This document shows positions 48,847-59,386 of a stretch of DNA of 64,000 nt, one piece after another; positions within the stretch are counted from its first letter, which is position 1, and every line of letters begins with the position of its first letter. This DNA is from Ostreococcus mediterraneus. Lineage: Eukaryota; Chlorophyta; Mamiellophyceae; Mamiellales; Bathycoccaceae. A program made the position numbers and the translations under genes. The notes below the pieces were generated by a model that ran no database searches, was not told the DNA's origin, and worked only from the letters and a program-made list of their open reading frames with translations. The stretch spans positions 791,502 to 855,501 of the forward strand of contig WMKK01000004.1 of assembly GCA_012295225.1 (NCBI GenBank), in the 5' to 3' direction.

Positions 48847-49887
48847 TTACACCATGTGCGCGGCGTCGACCGTGGTGGTGGCGTCGCTCGCGAGCGCCGC
48901 GTTGGCGGCGGTATACGGGGATGATTTCGAAGACATGCCGCGTCGGGACGCTCGGATGCGAACGAACGCGACCCCGAGCGCCGAGGCGAGGACGGCGAAT
49001 CCGACAACGCTACCGATCACTGGCGCCACGACAGACTCTAATTCGTTCGATTCGTGCTCGACTACTCGCACGGCTTCATGTGAGGCGTGCGAACGATCGT
49101 CAGGGTGACGCGTCGTCGTGCTGTCCACGTAAAATTTGGACGCGATGTCGTCATAGAAATGAAAGCCGCTCGCGCCAGTCGAGGCGGCTAAAAGACGGTT
49201 TGCGTAATCGGCATTCGGTCCGTCGCGCATTGCCCCGCGTAATACGCTCTGGCTTTCTGATATCATTCCGTTCACACGGTCGTACAACGCGAGTGCAGCG
49301 GCACGGCGCCCTTCGTCAGTGTCAGCCGCAAGCGCCAAATGTGCAGCCATCGAGGCGTCTCGCAGCGCGTTTGTCATCGCGTAAGACACGCGCGTATCAT
49401 TCACGCCACTCATCGCGCTCGCGGTGACGTTTAAAATGCCATCGAATAACGTTGAGAATGATCTTCGACGGAACTCGGCGCTTTCAGTGTTTGTGTCGTT
49501 GAAAAACAGTTCGTACGCCCCGTCGAAATCTGTGGCGTTGAAACCTTGGAACACCAAACCCACATCTCTAAATGTGTCGTTTGATTGCATTTCGCGTAAT
49601 ATGGCGTCGACGTTCGCCGTCGTCAGCGACTCGGGTTGTCCTGCGGCGAGTAATTTCGCGCTCTGTATGAATCCAGCAAAGTTGCCGCCAAAAGAGTTGA
49701 AAGAATTCAATGGAGGCGCGGCGGCATCCGCGTCGGTTCGAGACGCCAAAAACAGCTTCGCCATGTCAAACAGTCCAAGTATCGGTTGCGTGTCGTGCTC
49801 AGCGTACACACCGGACGCGAGCGCGACTACGATTGTTGCAAAACATGCGCGCTTGACGTTACCCAGCGGCATTCTCGCATGCGTCAT
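48847..49887 (-). CDS. Unknown type I membrane protein
   Basis: 346 residues: a signal peptide (CFATIVVALASGVYA, to ~29), an extracellular/lumenal region of ~250 residues with several N-glycosylation sequons (NDT, NAT, NVT, NDT) and no Cys, one membrane span (VVAPVIGSVVGFAVLASALGV, ~285-305), then a ~40-residue basic and Ser-rich cytosolic tail. No family is recognised. Topology and sequons point to the secretory pathway or cell surface. Confidence 0.65.
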   Translation of the reverse strand: MTHARMPLGNVKRACFATIVVALASGVYAEHDTQPILGLFDMAKLFLASRTDADAAAPPLNSFNSFGGNFAGFIQSAKLLAAGQPESLTTANVDAILREMQSNDTFRDVGLVFQGFNATDFDGAYELFFNDTNTESAEFRRRSFSTLFDGILNVTASAMSGVNDTRVSYAMTNALRDASMAAHLALAADTDEGRRAAALALYDRVNGMISESQSVLRGAMRDGPNADYANRLLAASTGASGFHFYDDIASKFYVDSTTTRHPDDRSHASHEAVRVVEHESNELESVVAPVIGSVVGFAVLASALGVAFVRIRASRRGMSSKSSPYTAANAALASDATTTVDAAHMV

Positions 49888-49998
49888 GAAATGGGAGTCC
49901 GTCGCCGCGCCACCGCCGGCGAATTGAAAAAATGGTTACAGAAATAAATAACAATGAATGATAGCGCACCACGACACACTTGTTCGCACGCCTACTAC

Positions 49999-50928
49999 TT
50001 AAGCTCGTCGCAATTTACGATGAATAGATTCCTTTTCCGCACGCGTGAGCGCCGCGCCTTCGTTCGGCGCCAACGTTCGCGTGAGCGGCTTAATTGGCCA
50101 CGCGCCCTCTGGCGACGCGAGCACGTCGCACGTCGCCCCACGAATGGATTCCTTCTTCGGCCCACACGGACGAATGGATGTCAACGCGTCGTATGCCTCA
50201 TCTAACGTTGAAAATTCATCTAAAAACCAATACATGTACGCAATCGCGACGCCAGGCGAACGGCCCATTCCCGCCGTACAATGACAATACACGACTTCTC
50301 CGCTCGAAAGCAACGCGTCCATCGCCGCCACAGCCTCTGGTAACCCCACGCGCAGAGAATCCGCATCGAAATCTGCAAAAGGATACCGCTCCAATCGCAT
50401 CTTCCGCGACGCCACGTGCGCCTTGACCGAGGCAAAATCCACCTTCCAATACTCCATATCCTTGTCTTGTTGCGTATTAAACACGCACGTCACACCCTCC
50501 GCGTCCGCTAATCGATCTATATCGCTCGGTTTCGTCGGTTGTGTGCCAACGTATAAATTCGGGCGAATCTTATGATAATCTGTGTGTGCGTGTGTGTGCG
50601 TGTGTGTGCGCATGCGTCGTCAGTGTCGTCGCATGTATCTCAAAAATACGAAACGCGAACGCGCTCTAAAGAATATTCAACCATCGCGTCAAGCTCTCGA
50701 GGACGTACATAACCCGAGTTCGTGCTTGTACTCGTACGGCGTGGCGCTGTACGCAATCATTGCCGCGTTGTACGCGTCTTCGTCATTCGTCGCAGCCGCC
50801 GCAGCGCGCGTGCGCGCGCGTATACGAGGAGACAGAGGCGATGGCGGCGGCGCGGACGATGACGCGCGAACGCTAGAACGGGGCTGCGCGCGCGTCGACG
50901 CGCGCGTCGCGAGGTTGCTCGCACGCAT
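49999..50928 (-). CDS. LSF2: Phosphoglucan phosphatase, LSF2-type, two exons
   Basis: Exons (minus) 50928-50709 and 50579-49999; donor GTACGT, CTGAC branch motif, CACAG acceptor in a (CA)n-rich intron of 129 bp. The join gives 266 residues and completes TPYEYKHELGLYYHKIRPNL, the lead-in of the plant starch dual-specificity phosphatases. Then YVGTQPTKPSDIDRLADAEG, NTQQDKDMEYW, the catalytic loop HC174TAGMGRSPG, AYMYWF and RPCGPKKESIRGAT. There is no C-terminal CBM48, so it matches LSF2 (or a short SEX4) rather than full SEX4. The N-terminal ~45 residues are a plastid transit peptide. These enzymes remove C3/C6 phosphate from starch during its breakdown. Confidence 0.9.
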
Positions 50929-51141
50929 ACGAGCGCGAGGTGTGGTCGTGATCCGCCCGCGCGGGCGGGTGCGGCAACGGGGTGGTGCGGGTACGCGGCG
51001 GCGTCGTGTGCGGTCGGCGTCGTGTGCGGTTGGCGGTTGACTGCGCGCGCGTCGTCTCGTCGTTTTGTTCGATTGATAATACAACTGGACACCATGTTCC
51101 GATGGAGTGATGTCGAGGGCGCTAAATTGAATGTGAACAAG

Positions 51142-53047
51142 CTAGAATTTGAAGCGCTTGGCGTCGCTGTCTTTTTTCTTGTCGGACGCTTTTCTCTTTT
51201 GAGCGCGCGCGTGTTCGGCGACCATGTCAGAAAAGTCTTCAGGGGCTTGGGCTGCTTTCTTCGCCGCAACGGTTTGTTCGTACGCGGCACGAATGGCGCC
51301 TTCATCATCGAGCGCGCCGTCTTCCAAAGCGTCGGCGTCGAGAGTGACTTCGACGCCACCGGCGCGAGTCTTTCGCTTTTTGCCATCGGCTTCGGACGGC
51401 ACGACGTACGTGTGCGACGAGCCGACGATTTGGTCGGCGCCGACCGAAGCCTCTTGCGTGGGCAACACTGTATACAAAGTCTTCGGACCATCGGACTTTT
51501 TGCGCAAGTCCAACACATCTGGGGTTTCAGTACCCGCCGGGAGCGTAGATTCGATACCATCTTGTTCCTCTTCTTCGTCCACGGCGTCGTCTTCGGCGCC
51601 TTCGTCCACGGCTTCTTCCTCTTCTTCGCTCTCTTCTTCCTCTTCATAATCGTCATCGATTTCGCCAAATCGTTTGGTTTTATCTACTGGTACGTCGTAT
51701 GGCGTCATGTTGTCGCTCGCTTTGGACTTGGTGCTGCCAAACACGTCGCCGTAAATGGGAACGCCGTTTTCATCCACTGGCGGTTTACCCCAGCCACCCG
51801 GGTGGTATCCAAACTGCGCGCCGCTAGGAATTGGTGCTGACAGTCCAGGAACTCGCAAGTGCGGGTAACTCGGCGGTGGGCCGTAGCGTTGCATATTGAT
51901 CAACCACGGTGGCGGGCCGCCATCAGTCATGCCAAGCGCAGCTTTGAGTTCTTCGCTCAACTTGCCCGGCTTACGCCCGACGTGCACTTCGTACTCTTTA
52001 CCTTCAAAGTATAAATCTCCAGTCTTGGACATCTTCGGTTTGGTCTGATACACAAAGAATGCGTCGTGGAGAATCTGATAATCTATGTCCATTCGTCCCA
52101 TGCGCGCCGTCTTCGTGTCCTTGGTTTTTTGCTTTAAAGACTTGGAATCTTCTTTTTCCGCGTAGTGGTCGCGAATCTTCTGAATTCCCGTGGCTCGAAT
52201 AAACTCAGGCAACTCCCACGGCGGCTTTTCAATCCCACGCTTGCCCTGTAAGAACGCGCGCTTCTGGCTCCAGTGTCTAGGAACAGGAACGGTGTTACGA
52301 TGCGCCTTTAAAAAGACCAACAACTTTGGGTCGCTCGCGCTCGAATCCCAAACCTCGACGACTTCAGGTTTCGCGCAGTGTTGCTTCAACTCAGCCACCT
52401 TCATCCGACGAAGCTCCTTCTTCTTCTTATTGGACAACTCCACTTCGTCCCCGTCGTTCTCTACATCACCACCACGGTTGGCATCCCCACCACCGCGCGC
52501 ATTATCGTCGGCGGCGTTGGCTCCCGCCGCCGAGCCGCCGCCCGCCGCCGCCCCGTCACCCTCGCTCGTCTCCCCTTCATCATACGTCCGCCCCTTATTC
52601 TTGAACGCCTCAAATATATCCTTGAATGAATCATACACGCCATCATCCTCGTCTCCATCGCGTCCTTCCGCAGCTTTCGCGGTGGCGATTTCTAATTCCA
52701 ACGGCGCCGCGACGTACTCGATCTCCACGTCTTCATCCTCGTCGTCGTATGCCACCACACCCGCGGACGCTTTCACCTGTACACACACACACGCGCGCAC
52801 GAGACACGATCCTTTGTCAGTACGCATGAGATGCAACGTAGTCGTCGTCATCATCGACGACGACGACGACCGCGAAAAGGATGCACGAAACACGTTAGGT
52901 TCCCACGCAAGCCACGCATTCTATCGACGACACCGCGCCGCACGCGACGCCAACGCGCGCACACACACGCACCTGTGGTTCCTCACTCGCATTCGCGCGC
53001 GCTTTCGCCGCTTTGCGCTTCGCGTGACGCTTCGCGGCGACGCCCAT
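51142..53047 (-). CDS. SF3B2: U2 snRNP splicing factor SF3B2, two exons
   Basis: Exons (minus) 53047-52973 and 52776-51142; donor GTGCGT, GTACTGAC branch motif, GTACAG acceptor; 569 residues. Exon 1 encodes the basic leader MGVAAKRHAKRKAAKARANA. The DUF382 core is intact: LKQHCAKPEVVEVWDSSASD, VPVPRHWSQKRAFLQGKRG, KPPWELPEFIRATGI, ARMGRMDIDYQILHDAFF. The PSP domain follows (PPPWLINMQRYGPPPSYPHL, VPGLSAPIPSGAQFGYHPGG). SF3B2 (yeast Cus1) is part of SF3b, which contacts pre-mRNA next to the branch point. The N-terminal SAP domain of the animal protein is absent. Divergent from the next gene, 63 bp between starts. Confidence 0.95.
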
Positions 53048-53110
53048 GGCGATGCAGCGATTTGACGCGCGTCAAATAGTGACGACGCCGTGTCGTTGCG
53101 CGGGCTGTCC

Positions 53111-54541
53111 ATGTCCTCGCCCACCGTCGGCGCGGGAGGCGAGGGCGCGAGAGGCGAGGACGCGTTCATCGACGTCGGTTCGCGGCGACAGCGCGCGCGC
53201 GAGGCGTCGTTGGAGGCGTGTGAGCGCGCATTTGCGTGCGAAGATTACGCGTCATGTTCGGTACTCTGTGAGGAGCTTTACCGCACCGCCGCGCTCGACG
53301 ACGACGATGCCGACGACACAAACGACGCAAACGACGCAAACGACGAGAATGAGGCGTCTACGAGCGGAGCGCGACGAGGCGCGGCGTCGACGACGTCGGC
53401 TCACGGTGATGGAGTATCAAAAGTCAAACCGACGATAGCTCAGCGGGACGACACCGATACCGACGACGGGACGACAACGACGTCAAGGTTTATGCGCGAA
53501 TTATACGAAAACATTGATCATCCTCGCATTCGCGGAGCGTTACGGCGGATGTTCCGCGCTGAAGAGTACGTGGGCAAAATGCCATTGGAATGTCTGTTCG
53601 ACGCCGACGCCGCCGACGTCGCCGCGGCGTGGGCGCGCGTTTCGGGCGCGCCTCGACGGCGTCGCCGCGTCATGGCGCGCGCGACGATGATATGGATACA
53701 GTGTGTGTTTAAATCTTCGTCGTTGACGTCGTATGAGAATGATCAGAAAAGACTCGCGGGTGGAGTTGACGTCATCGAAGACGGCGCGTGGGGACCAGAG
53801 GCGCGGTGCTGCTGGTGCAAGTTGAAATGGGAACAACGGGACGGCGAGACCGAGGCCATCGAGCGCGTGATTTGCGACACGTTTGAGTACGTGACGAAGC
53901 ATGATATATTAGGAGAGTTGGCCGCGCGCGATGATGTCGACGACGAGGACGCGTTGGACGCGTGGCGAGACGCGCTCGGGAAAATGGCGTGGCTGTACGC
54001 GAGCCAAATCGTCGCCGAGGAACGGGACGATGCGATAGAAGCCAGACGATGGCTGGAGGAATACCGCGACGTTTTAGATGAAGAAATCGTATCGGTGACG
54101 CATTCGTGGATCGATAACGCCAATTGCAAGGTGGAAAAGTATCGTTTTGAAGCGACGCGCGACGACGATACCGGCCACGTTTCGGTGCGAAACATCCGCG
54201 TAGACGACGACAAAGACGCAGACGCAGACGCAGACGCAGACAAAAACAAGCACAAAGTAGGCGGCACCAATGGCACCAGTGACCGCACCGACGCCACCAC
54301 CACTACGGACGCCACCACCACCACGGACGCCATCGCCACCCGTCAAAGCGTCTCGGCGCGCCTTCCGCGCCTCGCCCGCGACGTCCTCGCCGACCCATTC
54401 GGTGACGTCGCCTTACGCACCTACGCCTCCGCCGCCGTCGCCGCCGTCGTTGCATACTCTGTCGTCATCGAAATCACCCACGCGTTCACCGCCTGGCGTC
54501 GCCGTACGACGACGACATCATCATCGATATCGCGGCGTTGA
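53111..54541 (+). CDS. Unknown tail-anchored protein
   Basis: 476 residues from ATG 53111; the frame is open from a GTG at 53090. A helical TPR-like start ([20 protein letters not shown]), an Asp/Asn/Thr low-complexity insert, a long helical core ([40 protein letters not shown]), a repeat-coded Asp/Ala/Thr linker (imperfect GACGCA and ACCAC repeats at ~54205-54340) and one C-terminal membrane span ([20 protein letters not shown]) followed by a short Arg-rich tail. This layout resembles tail-anchored peroxin tethers (PEX26/APEM9), but no residue-level homology is seen, so this is only a lead. Confidence 0.5.
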   Translation: MSSPTVGAGGEGARGEDAFIDVGSRRQRAREASLEACERAFACEDYASCSVLCEELYRTAALDDDDADDTNDANDANDENEASTSGARRGAASTTSAHGDGVSKVKPTIAQRDDTDTDDGTTTTSRFMRELYENIDHPRIRGALRRMFRAEEYVGKMPLECLFDADAADVAAAWARVSGAPRRRRRVMARATMIWIQCVFKSSSLTSYENDQKRLAGGVDVIEDGAWGPEARCCWCKLKWEQRDGETEAIERVICDTFEYVTKHDILGELAARDDVDDEDALDAWRDALGKMAWLYASQIVAEERDDAIEARRWLEEYRDVLDEEIVSVTHSWIDNANCKVEKYRFEATRDDDTGHVSVRNIRVDDDKDADADADADKNKHKVGGTNGTSDRTDATTTTDATTTTDAIATRQSVSARLPRLARDVLADPFGDVALRTYASAAVAAVVAYSVVIEITHAFTAWRRRTTTTSSSISRR

Positions 54542-54680
54542 CGTACTAGTAATACACCAACCTCCGTGTGATAATCATACTCATGTCTTCATTCGTCGAC
54601 GCGATTGTATTCATCGCGCGTCGAGCGTCAACGCGAAGACACGCAACATTTGGGTATATAAATCCATCGATCCAATCACG

Positions 54681-55670
54681 ATGATGTCCTCCTCCTTGTC
54701 GTCGTCCTCCTTGTCGATCGCCATGGTTCGGTGCCGCCGCCAAAGACCACATCGATCACCATCGGTTGGCGTTCGCGCGTCGCTGGACAACGCTCCGATC
54801 GAGTTTAAGAAATACCAAGGGTTAGGAAACGATTTCATCTTGATCGATAACCGCGACCGGGCGACGATGAAGCTGAGCGCGAAACGCGCGAGCGAGCTGT
54901 GCGATCGCAACTTTGGCATTGGCGCGGATGGGGTGATCTTCGCCATGCCGCCGGCGCAAAGCGGGGAAGATTACGCGATGCGGATGTATAACTCAGATGG
55001 TACCGAACCTGAGATGTGTGGGAATGGTATACGATGTTTGGCGAGATTTGTGAGCGATTGTGATGGATTACCGCCCAAGGCGTATAAAGTCGGGACGCTC
55101 GCCGGGTTGATTCAACCGGAACTGCGCGCGGATGGACAAGTGGCGGTGGATATGGGTGAGCCTATTTTTGAGCCGAGTCAGGTGCCGACGACGATACCTG
55201 CGACGCGAGATGGTAAGGTGGTGCGAGGGGAGGTGCCTGTTGATGGTGAAACGTGGCTCGTGACGGCGGTGTCCATGGGTAATCCGCACTGCGTGACGTT
55301 TGGTCGATTCAACGAGTGCGACGAAGGCGGACTCAATCTCGATACTTTCCCGCTCTCCACGTTCGGGCCCAAGCTCGAGTCTCACGCCGCGTTTCCGCGC
55401 AAGTGCAACGTCGAGTTTACCGAGGTGAAGAGTCGAAACTATGTCAAGATGAATGTATGGGAACGCGGCGCCGGGGCGACGCTCGCGTGCGGCACCGGAG
55501 CGTGCGCCACCGTCGTCGCCGGTGTCTTAGAAGGTCGCATCGATCGCAAGTGCACGGTGGAACTTCCTGGTGGACCTTTAGAAATTGAATGGCGCGAAAG
55601 CGATAACCGCGTCATCATGACTGGTCCGGCTGAGTACGTCTTTAGCGGCGCCGTGAACCCGCGATGTTAA
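54681..55670 (+). CDS. dapF: Diaminopimelate epimerase, plastid
   Basis: 329 residues from ATG 54681; the open frame upstream to 54270 overlaps the previous gene and is a shadow. About 37 residues of Ser/Arg-rich transit peptide end near VRASLDN. The enzyme converts LL- to meso-diaminopimelate, the last step before decarboxylation to lysine. Both catalytic cysteines are in context: [13 protein letters not shown] (C113) and [13 protein letters not shown] (C270). Also [38 protein letters not shown] and NVEF. The two-lobed length is normal. The start codon lies 140 bp after the previous stop on the same strand. Confidence 0.95.
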   Translation: MMSSSLSSSSLSIAMVRCRRQRPHRSPSVGVRASLDNAPIEFKKYQGLGNDFILIDNRDRATMKLSAKRASELCDRNFGIGADGVIFAMPPAQSGEDYAMRMYNSDGTEPEMCGNGIRCLARFVSDCDGLPPKAYKVGTLAGLIQPELRADGQVAVDMGEPIFEPSQVPTTIPATRDGKVVRGEVPVDGETWLVTAVSMGNPHCVTFGRFNECDEGGLNLDTFPLSTFGPKLESHAAFPRKCNVEFTEVKSRNYVKMNVWERGAGATLACGTGACATVVAGVLEGRIDRKCTVELPGGPLEIEWRESDNRVIMTGPAEYVFSGAVNPRC

Positions 55671-55751
55671 AACGACTCTCTCAAGAGTCTTGTTTTTTGT
55701 AACACAACAACACTTCAACACGCACTTGAACGCACGCGCGCGCGTCATACG

Positions 55752-56321
55752 ATGACGCCACACACCGCGATGCGCACGTGCGCATGCGCGAGTACGAGCG
55801 CGTGCGTTCGACGCCCCACGCGCCGAACGAAGACGACGACGACGAGAGCGTCGAGCGACGACAAGTCAGACGAGTCCGACTGTCCCGAGTGGGCAAAAGA
55901 CTTGCGCTACGACGAAGCGACGGATGAAATCTACGACGGCGACGGCAAGCCACTGGGGCAGCTGAATGAATACGGCGCTACGCGCTTCGATGTCGCCGTG
56001 CGCGCGATTCGCGGCGAGTACGACGTGCCGAGTAGCGAAAACGACATCGGAGAGATTTACGAAACCATCACGCAGTTTCCTACCAAGCACGTCTACCAAG
56101 TCGCCGTGCGCAAAGAAGACGCCGATGATGAGGCGTTTGTAGATGAAATCGTGCGTGCGGTGTGTGGGAACGCTTTAAAGGCGGAGTCTGTTGAGGTGAA
56201 GCCGCGCGGAACAAAGTACGCTTCGATTTGGTGCACGACGTGGATACATAGCGCGCGAGACGTCACAGAGGCCACTGAACGCGTACGAGCGGTTGGTGAC
56301 AAGGTGAAGTTTGTATTTTAG
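55752..56321 (+). CDS. DUF493 (YbeD-like) plastid protein
   Basis: 189 residues. A Cys/Arg/Thr-rich transit peptide (~35) is followed by an acidic stretch with WAKDLRYDEATDEIYDGDGK and then an ACT-like ferredoxin fold: TQFPTKHVYQVAVRKEDADD, FVDEIVRAVC, KYASIWCTTWIHSARDVTEA. This matches DUF493/UPF0250, small alpha-beta regulatory-type domains found in bacteria and plastids. The molecular role is unknown. Convergent with the TAT-SF1-like gene, whose stop is 49 bp away. Confidence 0.75.
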   Translation: MTPHTAMRTCACASTSACVRRPTRRTKTTTTRASSDDKSDESDCPEWAKDLRYDEATDEIYDGDGKPLGQLNEYGATRFDVAVRAIRGEYDVPSSENDIGEIYETITQFPTKHVYQVAVRKEDADDEAFVDEIVRAVCGNALKAESVEVKPRGTKYASIWCTTWIHSARDVTEATERVRAVGDKVKFVF

Positions 56322-56370
56322 TGTCTTGCTAGATGCGATTGATTTCATTATTTATCTTGGAGCTATTCTT

Positions 56371-57729
56371 CTATTCTTGTTCTTGTTCTTCTCGCGCGCC
56401 GTCATCTTCCGAAGCGTCTGAGGCGTTGTCGTCATCCGAAGCATCTGCGTCGACGCCACCCGCGAGCTCTGCAGCATACGCGTCTAATCTAGCCTTTTGC
56501 GCAGCTTCAGATTCTTCTTCTTTACCCAACTTTGTGCGGCCGTCCCAGAGCGACGCTTCGATTTGCCGGCCAGCGAACCATCGGCCGTTCCATTCGCGCA
56601 GACACGACTCGGCGCCTTCAGGCGATTTGAAACGCAAAGTCATGACGCCATCCTTCGTCGTCGTGTACGTCTTGATGCTCAACACATGCCCACACTTTTG
56701 TGCTTCCTCCATGACGTCCTCCTCGAGTTCTTTACGTAAATTCACATCGGCATACATTTCCTCCAACGTAAACATGTGCTTCAACACGACGATGACCTTT
56801 TTCAAATCGACGACGTCGTCAAATCCGTCCCATCCCAACGCCGCAGCCTCTTGCCTCTTTAGTATAACCGCCGCACGCTTACGCTCTTCTTTCGTCAATT
56901 TCTTTGGTTTAGCCACTCCGGGTGCATCGGCGTCGCTGGCAGCCATTTTCTCTTCCTTCTTGTCTGACTGTTTCATCTCAAATTTCGCCGCCGAGACAGT
57001 CATCTTCGTCGACGCATCACCCGCGCGCAACTCGGACTGATCGAGCAGCGTAATCGCCAAATCCACGCTCGGACCCTTTAAAAACACAACCAACGCATCA
57101 CCTTTGACTTGACCGTCGTCATCGCGATACACTTTCACTCTCGACGAACCGTCGCGAGCGTCGACTTTAATCACCCCGCACTTCTTAAACGTCTCCGCAA
57201 TTTCCTCCTCCGTCACATCGCGCGGTAACCCAGTGATGTACACTGACGTATTCTTATTACTCAATGTCTTTACCGATTCATCTCGAGAGACTTTCGCGCG
57301 CTTCGCTTTCGCTCGAGCCCGTTCCAACGCCACCTCTCGCTTTCTCGCGTCTCGCTCATCCTCCGTCTCCATCGCCTTTGCCTCGGCGTTAATCGCATCA
57401 AACACCTCCGCCGCGCGTTGCACCTCCCGTGCATCGTCATCATTCGCGCTATACGTCATCACACTCTCGTCATACGACACTGACGCCGCGACTGACGCGG
57501 CTTGACCTCGAGAATCCTCCACGAAACGTTCCAACAACGCATCCCAGACGTACGGCGTGCCGTCGTCATCCACGAAACTCTCGCGCCGTGCGACGTCGGC
57601 GACATCCGCGCCGTCGCCGTCGCACGCCGCCGCGAGCTCCGCCTGGAACGCCGCGAACTCGTCATCCATCCCGTCGTCGTCGTCGTCGTCGATGTCGCGA
57701 AGTGGCGACAGAGCTCGCCGATGCATCAT
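56371..57729 (-). CDS. HTATSF1: TAT-SF1/CUS2-like splicing factor
   Basis: 452 residues from ATG 57729; ATG 57668 (MDDEFAAFQ) is an alternative. An acidic N-terminus with GTPYVWDALLERFVED, a coiled basic stretch, RRM1 (SVYITGLPRDVTEEEIAETF, GDALVVFLKG), KLTKEERKRAAVILKRQEAA, then a U2AF-homology RRM (CGHVLSIKTYTTTKDGVMTL, WNGRWFAGRQIEASLWDG) and an acidic tail. This is the order in human TAT-SF1 and yeast Cus2, which bind SF3B1 and chaperone the U2 branch-site stem. The N-terminal coding region overlaps the long antisense frame of the next gene. Confidence 0.9.
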   Translation of the reverse strand: MMHRRALSPLRDIDDDDDDGMDDEFAAFQAELAAACDGDGADVADVARRESFVDDDGTPYVWDALLERFVEDSRGQAASVAASVSYDESVMTYSANDDDAREVQRAAEVFDAINAEAKAMETEDERDARKREVALERARAKAKRAKVSRDESVKTLSNKNTSVYITGLPRDVTEEEIAETFKKCGVIKVDARDGSSRVKVYRDDDGQVKGDALVVFLKGPSVDLAITLLDQSELRAGDASTKMTVSAAKFEMKQSDKKEEKMAASDADAPGVAKPKKLTKEERKRAAVILKRQEAAALGWDGFDDVVDLKKVIVVLKHMFTLEEMYADVNLRKELEEDVMEEAQKCGHVLSIKTYTTTKDGVMTLRFKSPEGAESCLREWNGRWFAGRQIEASLWDGRTKLGKEEESEAAQKARLDAYAAELAGGVDADASDDDNASDASEDDGAREEQEQE

Positions 57730-57948
57730 CGCGACGACGGCGGGCTCGACGTCGGCGGCGACGCCGCGCACGCCGCGCACGCCGCCGCCGCGATCGTCTC
57801 TCCGCTCGTGATCGATTGGTCGAGCGGCGCGGCGGCGGCGACGGCGGTGACGGCGACGGCGACGCTCGGTGCGCACGCGAACCGACAGCGGTCGAAGCCG
57901 TCCACGCCGTCGCGTCGGTCGATCGATCACGGCGGGTCGGCGTCGTCG

Positions 57949-59163
57949 ATGACGAAGCTTGAGGGTTTGGATTATATGTGTAACCCTCTGGCGCTGTGCG
58001 ACGCCATGGCGCGCGTGGAGGGGGATGGGCGAGAGGAGATGAGCGCGAGTCGACGGTGGCGCCGCGCGCAACGCGACGGAGATGATGACGACGACGGTGA
58101 CGACAACGATGGTGGTTCTGATGTAAATGATAGTAGTAGTGGTGCATTACGTGATGATGCGGTGCGCACGCAGGTGGGGACGATGACGACGACGACGACG
58201 ACGACGGCGTCGACGACGGCGGGTACGCCAACGCCAGAGCTACCGAATACGCCAAACGTGAAAGCGTTTGAGGACGACTACACTCGAGTGTCTCGAATTG
58301 GGTCTGGGCGGTATGGTACTGCGGTGTGGTTAGCTATTAGTACCAGTGATCCGTCGAAAAAAGTGGCGATGAAAACTGTATCGCTATCGACGTTGAGGGC
58401 TGACGCGGAAGTGGCGATGGTGTTGGAGAATGAAATCGAGTTGCACCGCGCGTGTGGGGCGTCTCAATTTATCGTCACACTGCAAAGCGTTTCGTGCGAG
58501 CCGAATTTCGTGAATCTCGTACAAGAGTTGGGTGAGGGAGGAGATTTATTCGCACATCTGATGTCCATGCCCGAGTCAAGGTGCGATGAACATCGCGCGG
58601 CGTTTTACGCGGCGTCTGTTTTAATGGGCGTCAAGTTTTGCCACGACATGGGCGTCGTGTTTCGCGATGTTAAGCTGGAAAACTGTATTCTATTTGCCGA
58701 TGGGTCGCTCAAGCTCACGGATTTTGGCTTGGCCAAACGCTTGAGAGGTTTGCCCGACGAGCGTTCGAGAAGCACGCGAGGAACATGCGCGTACATGGCG
58801 CCAGAACTCGTGCTCGGCTCGCACTCGTATGGTGTCGATTTCTGGGCGCTTGGCGTCTTAACGCATGTTCTCCTCACTGGTACTTTTCCATTTACTGGCG
58901 CAAACGACAAAGACGTGTATGAATCAGTGCTCGCTGGTTATGATGCGGCGAAATCAAAGATGACACATACGGTGTCGTCAACGTCGCGAGACTTTGTCGC
59001 CGCGCTCCTCGTCACGGACGAAACCGCGCGAATGAATTTTCCTCGAGCGCGCGCGAGTGCCTTCTTTTCTACGATCGATTTCGAAGGGTTAGAACGCGGA
59101 TCTTTTCGCGCAACGAGCATGAATCCACTGATGAAGAACATCCCGAGTCGACGTGTCAATTGA
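57949..59163 (+). CDS. AGC-like protein kinase
   Basis: 404 residues from ATG 57949. The frame is open back to 57502, with another ATG at 57721, but that part is antisense to the TAT-SF1 gene. The N-terminal 100 residues are low-complexity Asp/Thr. Kinase domain: IGSGRYGTAVW loop, VAMKTVSLS lysine, LGEGGDLFAHL, VFRDVKLENCILF (F-R-D in place of H-R-D; AGC kinases have Y-R-D), DFGLAKRL, GTCAYMAPELVLG, YGVDFWALGVLTHVLLTGTF. The C-terminal hydrophobic-motif tail of true AGC kinases is short or absent. Subfamily uncertain; Ser/Thr kinase activity expected. Confidence 0.8.
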   Translation: MTKLEGLDYMCNPLALCDAMARVEGDGREEMSASRRWRRAQRDGDDDDDGDDNDGGSDVNDSSSGALRDDAVRTQVGTMTTTTTTTASTTAGTPTPELPNTPNVKAFEDDYTRVSRIGSGRYGTAVWLAISTSDPSKKVAMKTVSLSTLRADAEVAMVLENEIELHRACGASQFIVTLQSVSCEPNFVNLVQELGEGGDLFAHLMSMPESRCDEHRAAFYAASVLMGVKFCHDMGVVFRDVKLENCILFADGSLKLTDFGLAKRLRGLPDERSRSTRGTCAYMAPELVLGSHSYGVDFWALGVLTHVLLTGTFPFTGANDKDVYESVLAGYDAAKSKMTHTVSSTSRDFVAALLVTDETARMNFPRARASAFFSTIDFEGLERGSFRATSMNPLMKNIPSRRVN

Positions 59164-59386
59164 CACGTCGGTTGAAATATTCCGGGCACTTGAAGTGGTG
59201 TACTCTATGCCCCATGTACTACATACATACTGGTAGATTTTGTAACACGAATAATTATGCAACGCTTATGCACGAAGAGATAACGTACCTCTTTTAGGAG
59301 ATAGTATTACATGACGAGCACGCCGAAAGCTCAAATTGACATTCACAAAATTTGACAGCAAGGGAGATGCATGCGCCTTACTCTGC

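Noticed and set aside
54270-54680. N-terminal extension of the DapF frame
   Set aside because: Overlaps the 3' coding part of the previous same-strand gene. A transit peptide starts naturally at 54681.
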